The notes under the pieces were generated by a model, which did no database searches, was not told the origin of the DNA, and saw only the letters and a list, made by a program, of their open reading frames with translations. Below are positions 8,723 through 17,640 of a stretch of 64,000 bases of DNA, in pieces. The DNA is from an uncultured Muribaculaceae bacterium (GTDB lineage Bacteria; Bacteroidota; Bacteroidia; Bacteroidales; Muribaculaceae). The stretch's first letter is position 1. Each line of letters starts with the position of its first letter. Location: assembly GCA_947629175.1 (NCBI GenBank), contig CANRCT010000007.1:1-64000 (forward strand), in the 5' to 3' direction. Position numbers and translations under genes: made by a program.

Positions 8723-8754
8723 ATTGTAAATGTAATATATCTGTAGTATATTTG
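8723..8754 (+). promoter_or_regulatory. Promoter of the toxin-antitoxin operon
   Basis: TATATTTG at 8747-8754 fits TAnnTTTG, with ATTG at 8723-8726 as a -33-like box, spacer 20 bp. The surrounding sequence is AT-rich with short mirrored TATA stretches that could hold an antitoxin operator, but no clean palindrome is visible. Confidence 0.6.
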
Positions 8755-8768
8755 CATAGACTAATAAT

Positions 8769-9029
8769 ATGAATATGGATGTAGCATTAAAGAAAAATCA
8801 GAGTTTTCGGTTGTCAGTCGAACTGATCGATCGGCTCAGGCTGCTTGCCAAGGGACAGAATCGCAGCCTTAACAATTATGTAGAGACTCTGCTTCTTGAA
8901 GCGGCTTATCACGAACCGAATTCGACCACACTTGCTGCTATGAAAGAAGCAGAAAGTGGAGTATTGCGTAATGAGCCGGCTCTTGATCTGAGTTCTGTTC
9001 AGGCTATGGAAAAATCCATGGGCTTATGA
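8769..9029 (+). CDS. RelB/DinJ-type antitoxin (ribbon-helix-helix)
   Basis: An 86-residue protein. Residues ~10-40 (QSFRLSVELIDRLRLLAKGQ then SLNNYVETLLLEA) match an Arc/MetJ ribbon-helix-helix DNA-binding domain; the C-terminal half would wrap the toxin. It overlaps the toxin gene by four bases (ATGA), the usual order antitoxin then toxin. It is expected to neutralise the toxin and repress the operon. The ATG at 8775 is an alternative start. More AT-rich than its neighbours, consistent with a mobile module. Confidence 0.8.
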   Translation: MNMDVALKKNQSFRLSVELIDRLRLLAKGQNRSLNNYVETLLLEAAYHEPNSTTLAAMKEAESGVLRNEPALDLSSVQAMEKSMGL

Positions 9030-9298
9030 AAAAACTTAAGCCGACAGGGCAGTATAAGAAAGATTATAAGCGTTTCCGCCATAATCCGTGCAAAGTCGAA
9101 AAACTGTTTAAGATTCTTGAACTTCTGCAGAATGAATTGCCGATACCTGAAGAAAATCGGCCTCATCCGTTGACCGGCGATTATGCCGGGCATATGGAAT
9201 GTCACATTGAAAGCGATTTTCTACTGATATGGTTTGATCCGGATGCGGATGAAATCACTCTTGTCCGATTGGGTTCCCATTCAGAACTGTTCGGCTAA
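9026..9298 (+). CDS. YafQ-family mRNA interferase toxin
   Basis: A 90-residue RelE-superfamily toxin. The C-terminal half carries the YafQ signature: RPHPLTGDYAGHMECHIESD followed by LLIWF and GSHSELFG. His47, His60, Asp64, His85 and Phe89 line up with E. coli YafQ His50, His63, Asp67, His87 and Phe91, so the active site looks intact. Expected to cut mRNA on the ribosome. It is translationally coupled to the antitoxin by a four-base overlap and followed by a strong terminator. Cytosolic. Confidence 0.88.
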   Translation: MKKLKPTGQYKKDYKRFRHNPCKVEKLFKILELLQNELPIPEENRPHPLTGDYAGHMECHIESDFLLIWFDPDADEITLVRLGSHSELFG

Positions 9299-9321
9299 AA
9301 GGTTATTATGATTTCACAAAT

Positions 9322-9366
9322 AAAGTGTGCTGTCTTAAATTACAATAGTTTAAGACAGCACACTTT
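9322..9366. terminator. Strong bidirectional terminator
   Basis: A perfect 18-bp stem (arm AAAGTGTGCTGTCTTAAA) with a 9-nt loop, followed by TTATTTTA on the plus strand and a T-rich run on the minus strand. It separates the convergent toxin gene and the outer-membrane receptor gene. Confidence 0.92.
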
Positions 9367-9398
9367 TATTTTAGCCTGATGTGAGGAAGACGGTACGA

Positions 9399-12218
9399 TC
9401 AGAAGCGCGGGGGACGGCCACCGCCTGGACCTCCGTGGCCGCCAGGACCGCCGGGACCGCGCATGTTGCGGTCGGCAGGCATGTTGCCTTTGCCGAAGGT
9501 GTTGAATTTGTAGCTGACGGTCAGCATGAAGTAGCGTGTCAGATCGTTGACAGACGTGTCGTCGATATAGTTAGCCGTGACGGTGCGGTTGATGTTTGAC
9601 CGCTGGTTGAGCAGGTCGTAGGCCTTGAGTGATACGGTAAGCGAGCGGCTGGGCAGGAACTGGTATGCGATCGATGCGTTCCACATCCACTGGTTCTGGT
9701 TGTAGCCTGCAGAATAGCCTGACGAACCTGAATAGCTCAGGTCGGAGTTGAGTATGATGCCGATCGGGGTCATATAGTAGGCGTTGAATGTGCCGCCATA
9801 GGTGTGGACGGTCTGGCCGTTGACACCCGGCAGGGAGTTGTGGGTGGTCTGCAGGCGGTAGTTGGGGCGCAGTTCGAGTTCGAGGTTGCTCGGACGGAAC
9901 GCTATGCCGAAGCTTTCGGCCAACATCATCGATCCGGAGCGGTTGCGCTGTCCGTTGTTGAATCCGACGTTGCGGTTGTAGTTGACGAAAAGGTGGTTGT
10001 TGATCTGCCAGAATTTGTTGCGCAGAGGCTGTGAGAATATCGACATCACTCGGGCCGACCATACTCCGTTGACATTCTCGTAGCGGGTGGTCTGCGCGCC
10101 GGTCTCGCGGTCGCGGGTGATGTTGCTGACTATGGAGTTCTGTGTCAGCGACAGGTTGGCCATGAGCATGATGGAGCGCTGATGATCCATGTTGAAGTCC
10201 TGGAAGCGTATGTTCATGTTGTGGCTGAACGACGGGTCGAGGGCCGGATTACCATAGATGATGTTCATGGGGTCAGACATGTCGGGCACGGGCTGCAGCT
10301 GTGTCAGTGATGGCTGTGACGAGCGTCCGCTGTAGTTGATATTGAGCGAGCGCGACTTGCTGAATTTATGACTGTAGCGGAGGAACGGGGCCACATTGAC
10401 CACCCAGCGGGAGTCGATGTTGCGGTCGGAATTGATCAGATCGATGCTTTTCGACATCTGCGGCACGAGCGATACGCCACCCTCGAAATTGATGCTTTTG
10501 GTCACCTGACGGAAGCCCAGGCGTATGTCCTGGTTGAAATAGTCGTTGCGGAACCGGTTGCTCAGATCCTGATTGAATATCAGCTGCGAGTAGTCCACTT
10601 CCGGATATCCTTCCGGACCGTTGCCCGGCAGCAGGGGATGATCATAGATCATGTTGTCGGAGTTGTTCCACCGGTAGTTGAGATTGTAGGCCAGCGTCAG
10701 GAAGCGTCCGTTGCGGACGTCGCCGAGCGGCTCGGTCCATGTCAGGCGGCTGCTGACGCGGTCGGTCCACGAGTGGTTGCGCGCTTCCTGGTCGTAGATG
10801 TCGATGGAGTCGTTGAACAAGTAGAACAGATTGCGCGAGTAGGTGTTCTCGTGTTCGCGCACGTTGGAGTGGTTGTATTCGGCGCTGACAGAGAAGGAGC
10901 GCCCTCTGTGCTGCCTGAAAGAGTGACTGTAGATCAGTCGTGCGCCGAATTCGAGCGAGTGGCCGTCGGCCGACGCTGTGTTGAAGCTGCGGCTGACCGG
11001 AGTGCGCAGCCTGTCGCCGGCCCGGGTCAGGGTGGAGTCGAGGCTCGACGATGAATTCATGTTGTAGGAGAATGTCGGCCGGAGTTCGAGAGTGTTGAAC
11101 GAGTCGGGCTTCCACTCCATGCGGAACATGCCGCTGACATTGTGGCCGCGGTCGCGGGCGTTGCGGGCCGATGAGGCGAACGATGTGGAGTCGGCTTCCA
11201 GATACTGGCGCTCCTGACGTCGGCGCACGTCGCGGTCGGAGTGGCTGTACATGACGTTGCCACCCACGCGGAATATCTCTTTGTTGCCTACGTTGAAGTT
11301 TATGCCGAGCACCTGCGACGTCGTCAGGCCCTGGTTCCCGCCGAAGCGGCGGAAACGGTTGCCGTTGCTGTCGGTGAACCCGAGCTGGTTGATATCATTG
11401 AAATTGCCGAGGAGCGTCACCTGATTGCCGTTCCAGAAGCGGTTGACGTTGAACTGCCCGAGATAGTGTCCCTGGGTGCCGTATCCGGCCTCCGCGGTGC
11501 CGAAATAGCCGTCCTGCATCCCTTTCTTTACCGTAAGGTTGATCACAGTCTCGTCCTCGCCGTCATCCACTCCTGTCAGTCGCGCCAGATCGCTCTTGCG
11601 GTCTACCACCTGGAGCTTCTCGATCATTTCCACAGGCAGGTTTTTGGAAGCCACCTTGGGGTCGTCGGCGAAGAATTCCTTGCCTTCGATGAGTATCTTC
11701 TTCACCTCCTTGCCGTTGGCTGTGATCTTGCCTTCGGAATCCACTTCCACGCCCGGCAGGCGCTTGAGCAGATCCTCCACCACGGCGTTGGGCTGAGTCT
11801 TATATGAACCGGCGTTGTATTCCACCGTGTCTTCTTTCACTTTTATTTCGCTTGCCACACCGATTACGGTCACTTCTTGGAGCTCAATCGCGCTCGTCTC
11901 GAGTACGATTGGCTCCAGAGTGACACTTTTTGAACCGATCTTTGTGTCTTTGTGTGCTGTGCGGTATCCGATATACAGCGCCTCCACGATATAACTGCCG
12001 TTTCTCACTCCCGTGATGGTGTAGTTGCCGTCGACATTGGTCTTTACGCCTTTTACGAAAGTCGAATCCTTGGCGGTCAGCAGCTTTACGGTGGCTGCTA
12101 CCATCGGTTCGCCGTCGGTGTCGACGATCTTGCCCCTGATGTCATAGGCGTGAGCGGCTGCGGCTCCGAGCGTGAGGGCTATCAGTGCTGCAGCGCAGCG
12201 GTGGAGGAAATGTATCAT
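9399..12218 (-). CDS. TonB-receptor-like outer-membrane beta-barrel protein
   Basis: A 939-residue protein. Signal peptide to about residue 24 (AAAHAYD), a carboxypeptidase-regulatory-like Ig domain at ~27-110 (IRGKIVDTDGEPMVAATVKL), a plug-like region at ~130-230 (NAVVEDLLKRLPGVEVDSEG, IEGKEFFADDPKVA), then a long barrel of the OMP-b-brl family ending in a membrane strand YFMLTVSYKFNTF. The tail after it is rich in Gly, Pro and Arg (GGPGGHGGPGGGRPPRF). The substrate is unknown; no SusD partner is adjacent. The start at 12218 gives a good signal peptide. Stands alone, with a terminator downstream. Confidence 0.88.
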   Translation of the reverse strand: MIHFLHRCAAALIALTLGAAAAHAYDIRGKIVDTDGEPMVAATVKLLTAKDSTFVKGVKTNVDGNYTITGVRNGSYIVEALYIGYRTAHKDTKIGSKSVTLEPIVLETSAIELQEVTVIGVASEIKVKEDTVEYNAGSYKTQPNAVVEDLLKRLPGVEVDSEGKITANGKEVKKILIEGKEFFADDPKVASKNLPVEMIEKLQVVDRKSDLARLTGVDDGEDETVINLTVKKGMQDGYFGTAEAGYGTQGHYLGQFNVNRFWNGNQVTLLGNFNDINQLGFTDSNGNRFRRFGGNQGLTTSQVLGINFNVGNKEIFRVGGNVMYSHSDRDVRRRQERQYLEADSTSFASSARNARDRGHNVSGMFRMEWKPDSFNTLELRPTFSYNMNSSSSLDSTLTRAGDRLRTPVSRSFNTASADGHSLEFGARLIYSHSFRQHRGRSFSVSAEYNHSNVREHENTYSRNLFYLFNDSIDIYDQEARNHSWTDRVSSRLTWTEPLGDVRNGRFLTLAYNLNYRWNNSDNMIYDHPLLPGNGPEGYPEVDYSQLIFNQDLSNRFRNDYFNQDIRLGFRQVTKSINFEGGVSLVPQMSKSIDLINSDRNIDSRWVVNVAPFLRYSHKFSKSRSLNINYSGRSSQPSLTQLQPVPDMSDPMNIIYGNPALDPSFSHNMNIRFQDFNMDHQRSIMLMANLSLTQNSIVSNITRDRETGAQTTRYENVNGVWSARVMSIFSQPLRNKFWQINNHLFVNYNRNVGFNNGQRNRSGSMMLAESFGIAFRPSNLELELRPNYRLQTTHNSLPGVNGQTVHTYGGTFNAYYMTPIGIILNSDLSYSGSSGYSAGYNQNQWMWNASIAYQFLPSRSLTVSLKAYDLLNQRSNINRTVTANYIDDTSVNDLTRYFMLTVSYKFNTFGKGNMPADRNMRGPGGPGGHGGPGGGRPPRF

Positions 12219-12337
12219 CGTTATAGCTTTTTTTCGTTAATCCGAATTAATAGACTCCCTGCCGTGGCGAAAGTTTAACGGGTTTGAAAAATATGTCAAA
12301 AAAAATAATCGTGCCGGCTGTATGCCGGTGGTGGAAT

Positions 12338-12369
12338 ATTGTCGGTTACATCTATTTTAGTTAACTTTG
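12338..12369 (+). promoter_or_regulatory. Promoter of aroA
   Basis: TAACTTTG at 12362-12369 with ATTG at 12338-12341, spacer 20 bp. Only five bases lie between the -7 box and the ATG at 12375, predicting a leaderless or nearly leaderless mRNA. This also rules out the track start at 12339. Confidence 0.65.
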
Positions 12370-12374
12370 CCGTC

Positions 12375-13634
12375 ATGGATCTGAGAATTTTTCCGCCCGA
12401 CGAGCTGCTGCAGACAGCAGTCGGGCTTCCGCTTTCCAAAAGCATAAGCGCCCGCGCGCTCATACTTGACGCTATGGCCGGAGGCGATGCGGCGTTTGAG
12501 GTGGCCGATTGCGACGATACGGCAGCTATGCGCGGCGCTCTTGGCGATACGTCGCTCGAATATGTCACCATAGGCGCGGCAGGCACCGCCATGCGCTTTC
12601 TTACGGCGTATTTCGCCACATGCCGGGGACGTGTCGTGAAGCTCGACGGCTCTGAACGCATGCGTCACCGTCCGATCGGTGCTCTGGTGGATGCGTTGAG
12701 GAGCTGTGGCGCATCAATCGACTATCTCGGTGAGGAGGGTTATCCTCCGCTGCTGATACGCGGCGCACAGCTCGATGGAGGCGAGGTGGAGATCGACGCC
12801 ACGGTGAGCTCGCAGTTCATATCCGCTTTGCTTATGGCGGCTCCCGTCATGACCCGGGGGTTGAAGCTGACTCTCGTCGGAGAGCCAGCATCGGAGCCAT
12901 ATCTTAAAATGACGCTCGGCATGATGCGCCTGTGGGGCGCAGGGGCGGAGCGTGAGGGCGGCGTCATAACTGTAGCCTCCGGCAGCTACCACACTCCATC
13001 GGGATTTGAAGTCGAGGCCGACTGGAGCGCCGCCTCCTATTGGTATGAGATCGAGGCTCTGACCTCCGGCTGGGTGACTCTGCGCGGACTCGATGCCTCG
13101 GGCACGAGCCTGCAGGGCGATTCGCGCTGCATGGAACTTTTCACCGGCCTCGGCGTGGAAACTCAGCCCGAGGGGGAGGAGGGGGGCACCGATCTGGTGG
13201 CTTCGCCCGATGTCACTCCGCGGTTTATCGCCGACATGAGCGCCACGCCCGATCTGGTGCAGACCGTCGCCGTAAGCTGCGCTATGCTCGGAGTGCCGTT
13301 CCGGCTTACAGGAGTAGCGTCGCTCCGTATCAAGGAGACTGACCGCATAGAGGCTCTTCGACGCGAATTGCTCAAGGTGGGAGTGGTCATGGAGACGGAG
13401 GGAGACGACTGCATCTTCTGGGAGTCGGCACGGCGTCCCGTGACCGAGCTTCCGGTTTTCGACACCTACGACGACCACCGCATGGCCCTCGCTTTCGCGC
13501 CGGCGGCGATATATCTCCCCGGGGCGGTGATCCGACATGCCGAGGTGGTGTCGAAATCCTACCCCGGCTATTGGGACGATCTTCGTGCGGCCGGATTCAC
13601 AATCGAGGAGCTAACGGAGGAGGGCGCCCGATGA
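12375..13634 (+). CDS. aroA: 3-phosphoshikimate 1-carboxyvinyltransferase (EPSP synthase)
   Basis: Joins phosphoenolpyruvate and shikimate 3-phosphate in the shikimate pathway; cytosolic. A 419-residue protein, the usual length. Motifs: LPLSKSISARALIL (PEP/S3P-binding Lys-Ser), GAAGTAMRFLTAYFA (usual NAGTAMRFL loop), DGSERMRHRPIGAL, KETDRIEAL and DDHRMALAFA near the C-terminus, all in order. The start MDLRIFPP is chosen because the promoter lies just upstream. Its stop overlaps the next start (ATGA), the first of three coupled genes. Confidence 0.95.
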   Translation: MDLRIFPPDELLQTAVGLPLSKSISARALILDAMAGGDAAFEVADCDDTAAMRGALGDTSLEYVTIGAAGTAMRFLTAYFATCRGRVVKLDGSERMRHRPIGALVDALRSCGASIDYLGEEGYPPLLIRGAQLDGGEVEIDATVSSQFISALLMAAPVMTRGLKLTLVGEPASEPYLKMTLGMMRLWGAGAEREGGVITVASGSYHTPSGFEVEADWSAASYWYEIEALTSGWVTLRGLDASGTSLQGDSRCMELFTGLGVETQPEGEEGGTDLVASPDVTPRFIADMSATPDLVQTVAVSCAMLGVPFRLTGVASLRIKETDRIEALRRELLKVGVVMETEGDDCIFWESARRPVTELPVFDTYDDHRMALAFAPAAIYLPGAVIRHAEVVSKSYPGYWDDLRAAGFTIEELTEEGAR

Positions 13635-14095
13635 TCCCCGCTCTTATATTGCTGTGCGCGCTGGTGGCCGTAGGGGTAGTGTGCTATCTTCTTGAGGTGC
13701 GCCACAGGCGGAAAGCGCAAGATTCTGCCGGTCAGGATGGCGCGCCTGCGGAAGACCTGCCTGATGAAGAAGCAGGCGGGCAGTGCTGCGGCATGCATGT
13801 CACATGTGAGAAGGACTCGCTGCTGACGGCCGTGAACCCCGTGATAGAGTATTACGACGACGAGGAACTCGATGCTTACCGCGGCACGGCTCCCGACGAA
13901 TATTCCGATGAGGCTGTGGAGGAGTTCCGCAACGTGCTTCTGACCCTCCGCCCCGAAGAAATCGCCGGATGGGCGCGGAGCATTCAGCTCCGCGGGATAA
14001 GCCTCCCGTCGGCTGTGCGCGAGGAGCTCCTGATGATAGTGGCCGAAGCGCGCCAGAATAGCAGTCATACGGAATCATCTGTCAAGGCATCATGA
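13631..14095 (+). CDS. Unknown membrane-anchored protein with CCGxHxxC motif
   Basis: A 154-residue protein starting at 13631 inside the aroA stop (ATGA overlap). Residues ~2-20 form one transmembrane helix (IPALILLCALVAVGVVCYLL), then an acidic linker, then CCGMHVTCEKDSLL (about residues 57-70) and a conserved-looking soluble domain (YYDDEELDAYRG, EEFRNVLLTLRPEEIAGW). The three Cys and one His could bind a metal or an Fe-S cluster; this is inference. I recall similar proteins beside aroA in other Bacteroidales, with no known function. It overlaps the next gene, a metal ABC permease, by four bases, which supports a metal-related role without proving it. Confidence 0.75.
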   Translation: MIPALILLCALVAVGVVCYLLEVRHRRKAQDSAGQDGAPAEDLPDEEAGGQCCGMHVTCEKDSLLTAVNPVIEYYDDEELDAYRGTAPDEYSDEAVEEFRNVLLTLRPEEIAGWARSIQLRGISLPSAVREELLMIVAEARQNSSHTESSVKAS

Positions 14096-14922
14096 ACGAA
14101 CTATTCCAATATGCCTTTTTCAGGTATGCCCTGGCCGGACTTGCCATAATAAGCATCGCCTCGGCCATGATAGGCACATATATCGTCACACGGCGCATGG
14201 TGTCGATAAGTGGCGGAGTGACCCACGCCTGCTTCGGCGGACTCGGACTCGGCTACTACCTCGGATGGAATCCGGTGGTGACCGCGGCGCTTTTTGCCGT
14301 GGCATCCTCTCTTGGAGTGGAGCTGATGGCGGTGAAGGGGCGTGTCCGCGAGGACTCCGCCATAGCTGTAGTCTGGGCCCTAGGCATGGCGGTAGGCATA
14401 CTGTTCGTGTTCCTTACGCCGGGATATGTCCCCGAACTCAACAGTTTCCTTTTCGGCAACGTGCTGACGATATCACGCGCCGATCTGTGGGCTTTCGCCA
14501 TATTCACCGCCGTGCTCGCGCTCTTCTTCGCGCTCTTCTACCGCAAGATCGTGGCGGTGGCTTTCGACCGCGACTTCGCTTTCGTCATCGGGCTCCCGGT
14601 CACGATGATATCTACGGTCATGACTGTATTGACAGCTGTCTGCATAGTGCTGACTATCCGTCTTGTCGGGATTATGCTCCTTATGTCGATGCTCGCGCTC
14701 CCGCAGCTGACTGCCGAACTGTTTTGCCGCCGTTTCTCCCGCATGATGTGGGCTTCGGCCGCAGTGTCGCTGCTGTGCAGCACCGGTGGCCTTTTGCTTG
14801 CTACGGTGGTTGACGTGCCATGTTCGGCGCTTATCGTGCTCGTCATGGCGGGAGTCTATGTGCTTACCGCTGTGGGGTCTTATGTCATCCGCCGGCTGCG
14901 CATGCGTAAGGCGCGTTCTTGA
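14092..14922 (+). CDS. ABC-3 family metal-ion ABC transporter permease
   Basis: A 276-residue, highly hydrophobic protein with about eight to nine membrane helices, of the ZnuB/TroC/MntB class that moves Zn2+, Mn2+ or Fe2+ inward. Typical features: IGTYIVTRRMVSISGGVTHA near the N-terminus, the EAA-like loop around SLGVELMAVKGRVREDSAI, and LVGIMLLMSMLALPQLTAEL. The ATPase and substrate-binding protein are not adjacent and not in the window, so it depends on partners elsewhere. Translationally coupled to the CCGxHxxC protein. Confidence 0.9.
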   Translation: MNELFQYAFFRYALAGLAIISIASAMIGTYIVTRRMVSISGGVTHACFGGLGLGYYLGWNPVVTAALFAVASSLGVELMAVKGRVREDSAIAVVWALGMAVGILFVFLTPGYVPELNSFLFGNVLTISRADLWAFAIFTAVLALFFALFYRKIVAVAFDRDFAFVIGLPVTMISTVMTVLTAVCIVLTIRLVGIMLLMSMLALPQLTAELFCRRFSRMMWASAAVSLLCSTGGLLLATVVDVPCSALIVLVMAGVYVLTAVGSYVIRRLRMRKARS

Positions 14923-14952
14923 CTCTTTGAAAATCATATTATCTATCATTAT

Positions 14953-16221
14953 ATGAGACATTCCATTCTTAAAGCATTTTCCTTTGCTGCGATAGCTATG
15001 GCAGCCGCCGGCTGCGGAAGCGAGAAAAGCTCCGCTCCGGGGCTTATCGACATAGCCGGTGCAATTAAATCGCCCGCAGAGTTGAAAACAAGTGATCTCG
15101 GCCGAACCATCACATATATCCCGCTCGAAACGACCGACAGCTCGCTCGTGGCCAGCCGGTTCAGCCTGACATTCGCTCCAGGCAAGGTGATAGTAAGCAA
15201 CACGTCCGGTTCTTTGAACAACGACGGTTCGGTGCTGGTATTCGATCTCTCCGACGGCAGCTTCTGCAACAGTATAGGCCATGGCGGTCAGGATCCGGAA
15301 GCGTTCGCCGATGTAAGGTGCGTTTCCGACGCCGGAGAAAACGCAGTGCTGTTCAAGGGCAATGGCGGCAAATGCGTGAAATATGGCCTTGACGGGCGTT
15401 TTATAGGCATTGTGACTCCCCACAGCTCAATGGTGGATATGTTGCCGGCATTTGTCGACGACACGGTCTACGTTTATTCCGTATATGAATACTTCATGAA
15501 GCCGAAGCCTATGCTTTCGGCGGTGTATGCGGGCAAGTCGGGGGTCATGATTGATTCTGTCGTGGTCGTGCCTGAGACCCCCGGCCCGGCGTTGGAATTA
15601 AACGGCGGCATCTCGGTATTTATAAACAACAGCATGATGCGCAACAGCCTTCAGAGGGGAGGTGCGATAAAAATCGGATCTTCTCCCAGGGTCTACATGC
15701 CCGGCTATCCGCGTCTGTGGCGCGTAGCCGACGGCAAGACTCATGCCATGACCACGTTCTCCGATACGATCTATGAGGTGTCGGCAGGCGCGCAGCCACA
15801 GCCTGTGGCCGTGATATCTCTTGGCGAGAAATCATTTCCGGGATCGGCCAACGGCGTGCGGGAGATGGCCGACGACGAATGGACGCTCTCGGATCTGACA
15901 GAGACTCCTTCGGTTATGATCCTCGGCGTCAAGCGCGGCGATAGCGAGACGCCCGAGACAGGCTTCATCGGTTATTATGACAGGGGGTCGGGCGCGACCC
16001 GCATGACTGCCGCCGGCAATGGTTTCACGGATGACCTGAGCGGCTTCATGCCTTTCTATCCCGTGGCCGCTACTGTCGAAGGCGCTCTGGTAGGCATCCT
16101 CAAGCAGGAGGACATCCTCAGGTGGATCGAAAATCATCCCGACGCCGAAGTGCCCTCGGCCCTGCAGCCCGTCATCGACAGCGAGGAGGAGCCTAACCCC
16201 GTCCTCGTAATAGTAAAGTAA
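14953..16221 (+). CDS. Lipoprotein, 6-bladed beta-propeller family (tandem copy 1)
   Basis: A 422-residue lipoprotein: signal MRHSILKAFSFAAIAMAAAGC with lipobox Cys21. ITYIPLETTDSSLVA near residue 50 is a hallmark of Bacteroidales 6-bladed propeller lipoproteins, followed by blade-like repeats (ICNSIGHGGQDPEAF-type turn at ~110). The function is unknown; envelope-located. It lies 30 bp after the permease and 20 bp before a close paralog, so it may be read from aroA or have its own promoter. The last ~20 codons (ALQPVIDSEEEPNPVLVIV) are almost identical to those of the next gene. Confidence 0.8.
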   Translation: MRHSILKAFSFAAIAMAAAGCGSEKSSAPGLIDIAGAIKSPAELKTSDLGRTITYIPLETTDSSLVASRFSLTFAPGKVIVSNTSGSLNNDGSVLVFDLSDGSFCNSIGHGGQDPEAFADVRCVSDAGENAVLFKGNGGKCVKYGLDGRFIGIVTPHSSMVDMLPAFVDDTVYVYSVYEYFMKPKPMLSAVYAGKSGVMIDSVVVVPETPGPALELNGGISVFINNSMMRNSLQRGGAIKIGSSPRVYMPGYPRLWRVADGKTHAMTTFSDTIYEVSAGAQPQPVAVISLGEKSFPGSANGVREMADDEWTLSDLTETPSVMILGVKRGDSETPETGFIGYYDRGSGATRMTAAGNGFTDDLSGFMPFYPVAATVEGALVGILKQEDILRWIENHPDAEVPSALQPVIDSEEEPNPVLVIVK

Positions 16222-16241
16222 TCGCTTTATTCGGAATCGAA

Positions 16242-17549
16242 ATGAACCTGAAAAACATTATTGTCTCCCCGGTGACCGGAAAAATAGCAATCGCCCTGAT
16301 GTCGCTTGCAGTCATGTCGTGTGGCAGCAATACGAAGAGATCGGTCGGCGCCGGTGAAAATGCCGGGCAGCAGCTTCCCGCGCATATAGATGTCGCATCA
16401 GCCATCGGATCGCCATCACCTATCAATGTGAGCCAGCTTGGCAGCACATTGACATTCCTTCCTCTGGAGACCTCCGACAGTTCGCTCATAGGCGAATACG
16501 CTATATTTAGTCTTACACGCGACAAAGTGATCGTGAACAGTCAGAATGCTGGGGTGAAGGCGTTCAGTCTCGCCGACGGCAGTTATCTGAACTCTATCGG
16601 CCATCGCGGTCAGAATCCTGAAGCTTATCGTGAAACTCACTTTCTTATGGATGGGCCCGGAGATAAGCTGTTTTTCCGTGGCAATGGTGATGGAAGATGG
16701 GTTCGCTATGCGACAGATGGCCGTTTCCTCGGCAGTTTCTCACGTGAGGAACGTCTGAAAAGAATGACTCCGTTTGTCGTATGCGACACTGTTATGGTCT
16801 ATCCGATCACTAATGGAGTCACTGATCCGGATCCATATCTTTCTGTGGCATTTGTCGGCGAATCCGGAGCGATTATCGATTCCGTTGCGGTAGTGGCGCG
16901 TGCTGCCACCCGCACTGACAGCCGGAGCATCGCAGGAAACATTGAGATGGAGCAATACGATGGACTGATGCGTCATTCCATGCAAAACAGCTCCGGTTTC
17001 AGAATCGGCGATAGTCCGATGGTTTACGTGTCGAGCGTCGCACAGCTATGGCGTGTAGGCGACGGACCGATCCATGCCATGATGCCGTTTTCCGATACGA
17101 TCTATGAGGTGAGGGCTGCCAGCGAGCCCGTTCCGGTGGCCGTAATGGACTTTGGCGGCAAAGGATTTCCGGCGGCGGAAAACGGCCGGCGCGAAATGTC
17201 GGGTGACGAATATATGCTTACGGACTTTATCGAGACGGACGGCAAGATAGTGTTCGGAACAGGCAGAGGATGGCGCAGGCCTGAGACAGGCCTTATCGGC
17301 TACTATGATAAGAAGACCGGAATCACCCGGCTGACAGCGGCGGCAGATGGTTTCACGGATGATCTGGCCGGCTTCATGCCTTTTTATCCCGTAGCTGCTA
17401 CGCCTGACGGCACTCTCGTGGGAGTACTCACGCAGGAGGATATCCTCAAGTGGGTCGAGGAGCACCCCGACGCCGCAGTCCCCTCTGCCTTGCAGCCCGT
17501 CATCGACAGCGAGGAGGAGCCCAACCCCGTCCTCGTCATAGTACGGTGA
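16242..17549 (+). CDS. Lipoprotein, 6-bladed beta-propeller family (tandem copy 2)
   Basis: A 435-residue paralog of the preceding gene. A lipoprotein signal ends at VMSCGS. LTFLPLETSDSSLIGEY matches the same position in copy 1, as do YLNSIGHRGQNPEAYRETH, TIYEVRAASEPVPVAVMDFG and the C-terminal ALQPVIDSEEEPNPVLVIV. The two clearly arose by tandem duplication. Role unknown; probably an envelope-attached protein. Followed by a strong terminator. Confidence 0.8.
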   Translation: MNLKNIIVSPVTGKIAIALMSLAVMSCGSNTKRSVGAGENAGQQLPAHIDVASAIGSPSPINVSQLGSTLTFLPLETSDSSLIGEYAIFSLTRDKVIVNSQNAGVKAFSLADGSYLNSIGHRGQNPEAYRETHFLMDGPGDKLFFRGNGDGRWVRYATDGRFLGSFSREERLKRMTPFVVCDTVMVYPITNGVTDPDPYLSVAFVGESGAIIDSVAVVARAATRTDSRSIAGNIEMEQYDGLMRHSMQNSSGFRIGDSPMVYVSSVAQLWRVGDGPIHAMMPFSDTIYEVRAASEPVPVAVMDFGGKGFPAAENGRREMSGDEYMLTDFIETDGKIVFGTGRGWRRPETGLIGYYDKKTGITRLTAAADGFTDDLAGFMPFYPVAATPDGTLVGVLTQEDILKWVEEHPDAAVPSALQPVIDSEEEPNPVLVIVR

Positions 17550-17570
17550 TGAATGATGATAATATTATTG

Positions 17571-17613
17571 AAACCGGCCGCTTCGAGGGCGATCCCATCG
17601 GTGCGGCCGGTTT
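17571..17613. terminator. Terminator between lipoprotein copy 2 and the minus-strand sulfatase
   Basis: Perfect 11-bp stem AAACCGGCCGC / GCGGCCGGTTT followed by TTTATTATA on the plus strand. The AT-rich flank on the other side may let it work for the convergent sulfatase too. Confidence 0.85.
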
Positions 17614-17640
17614 TATTATAGGGTGGTCTGAGACTGAAAG

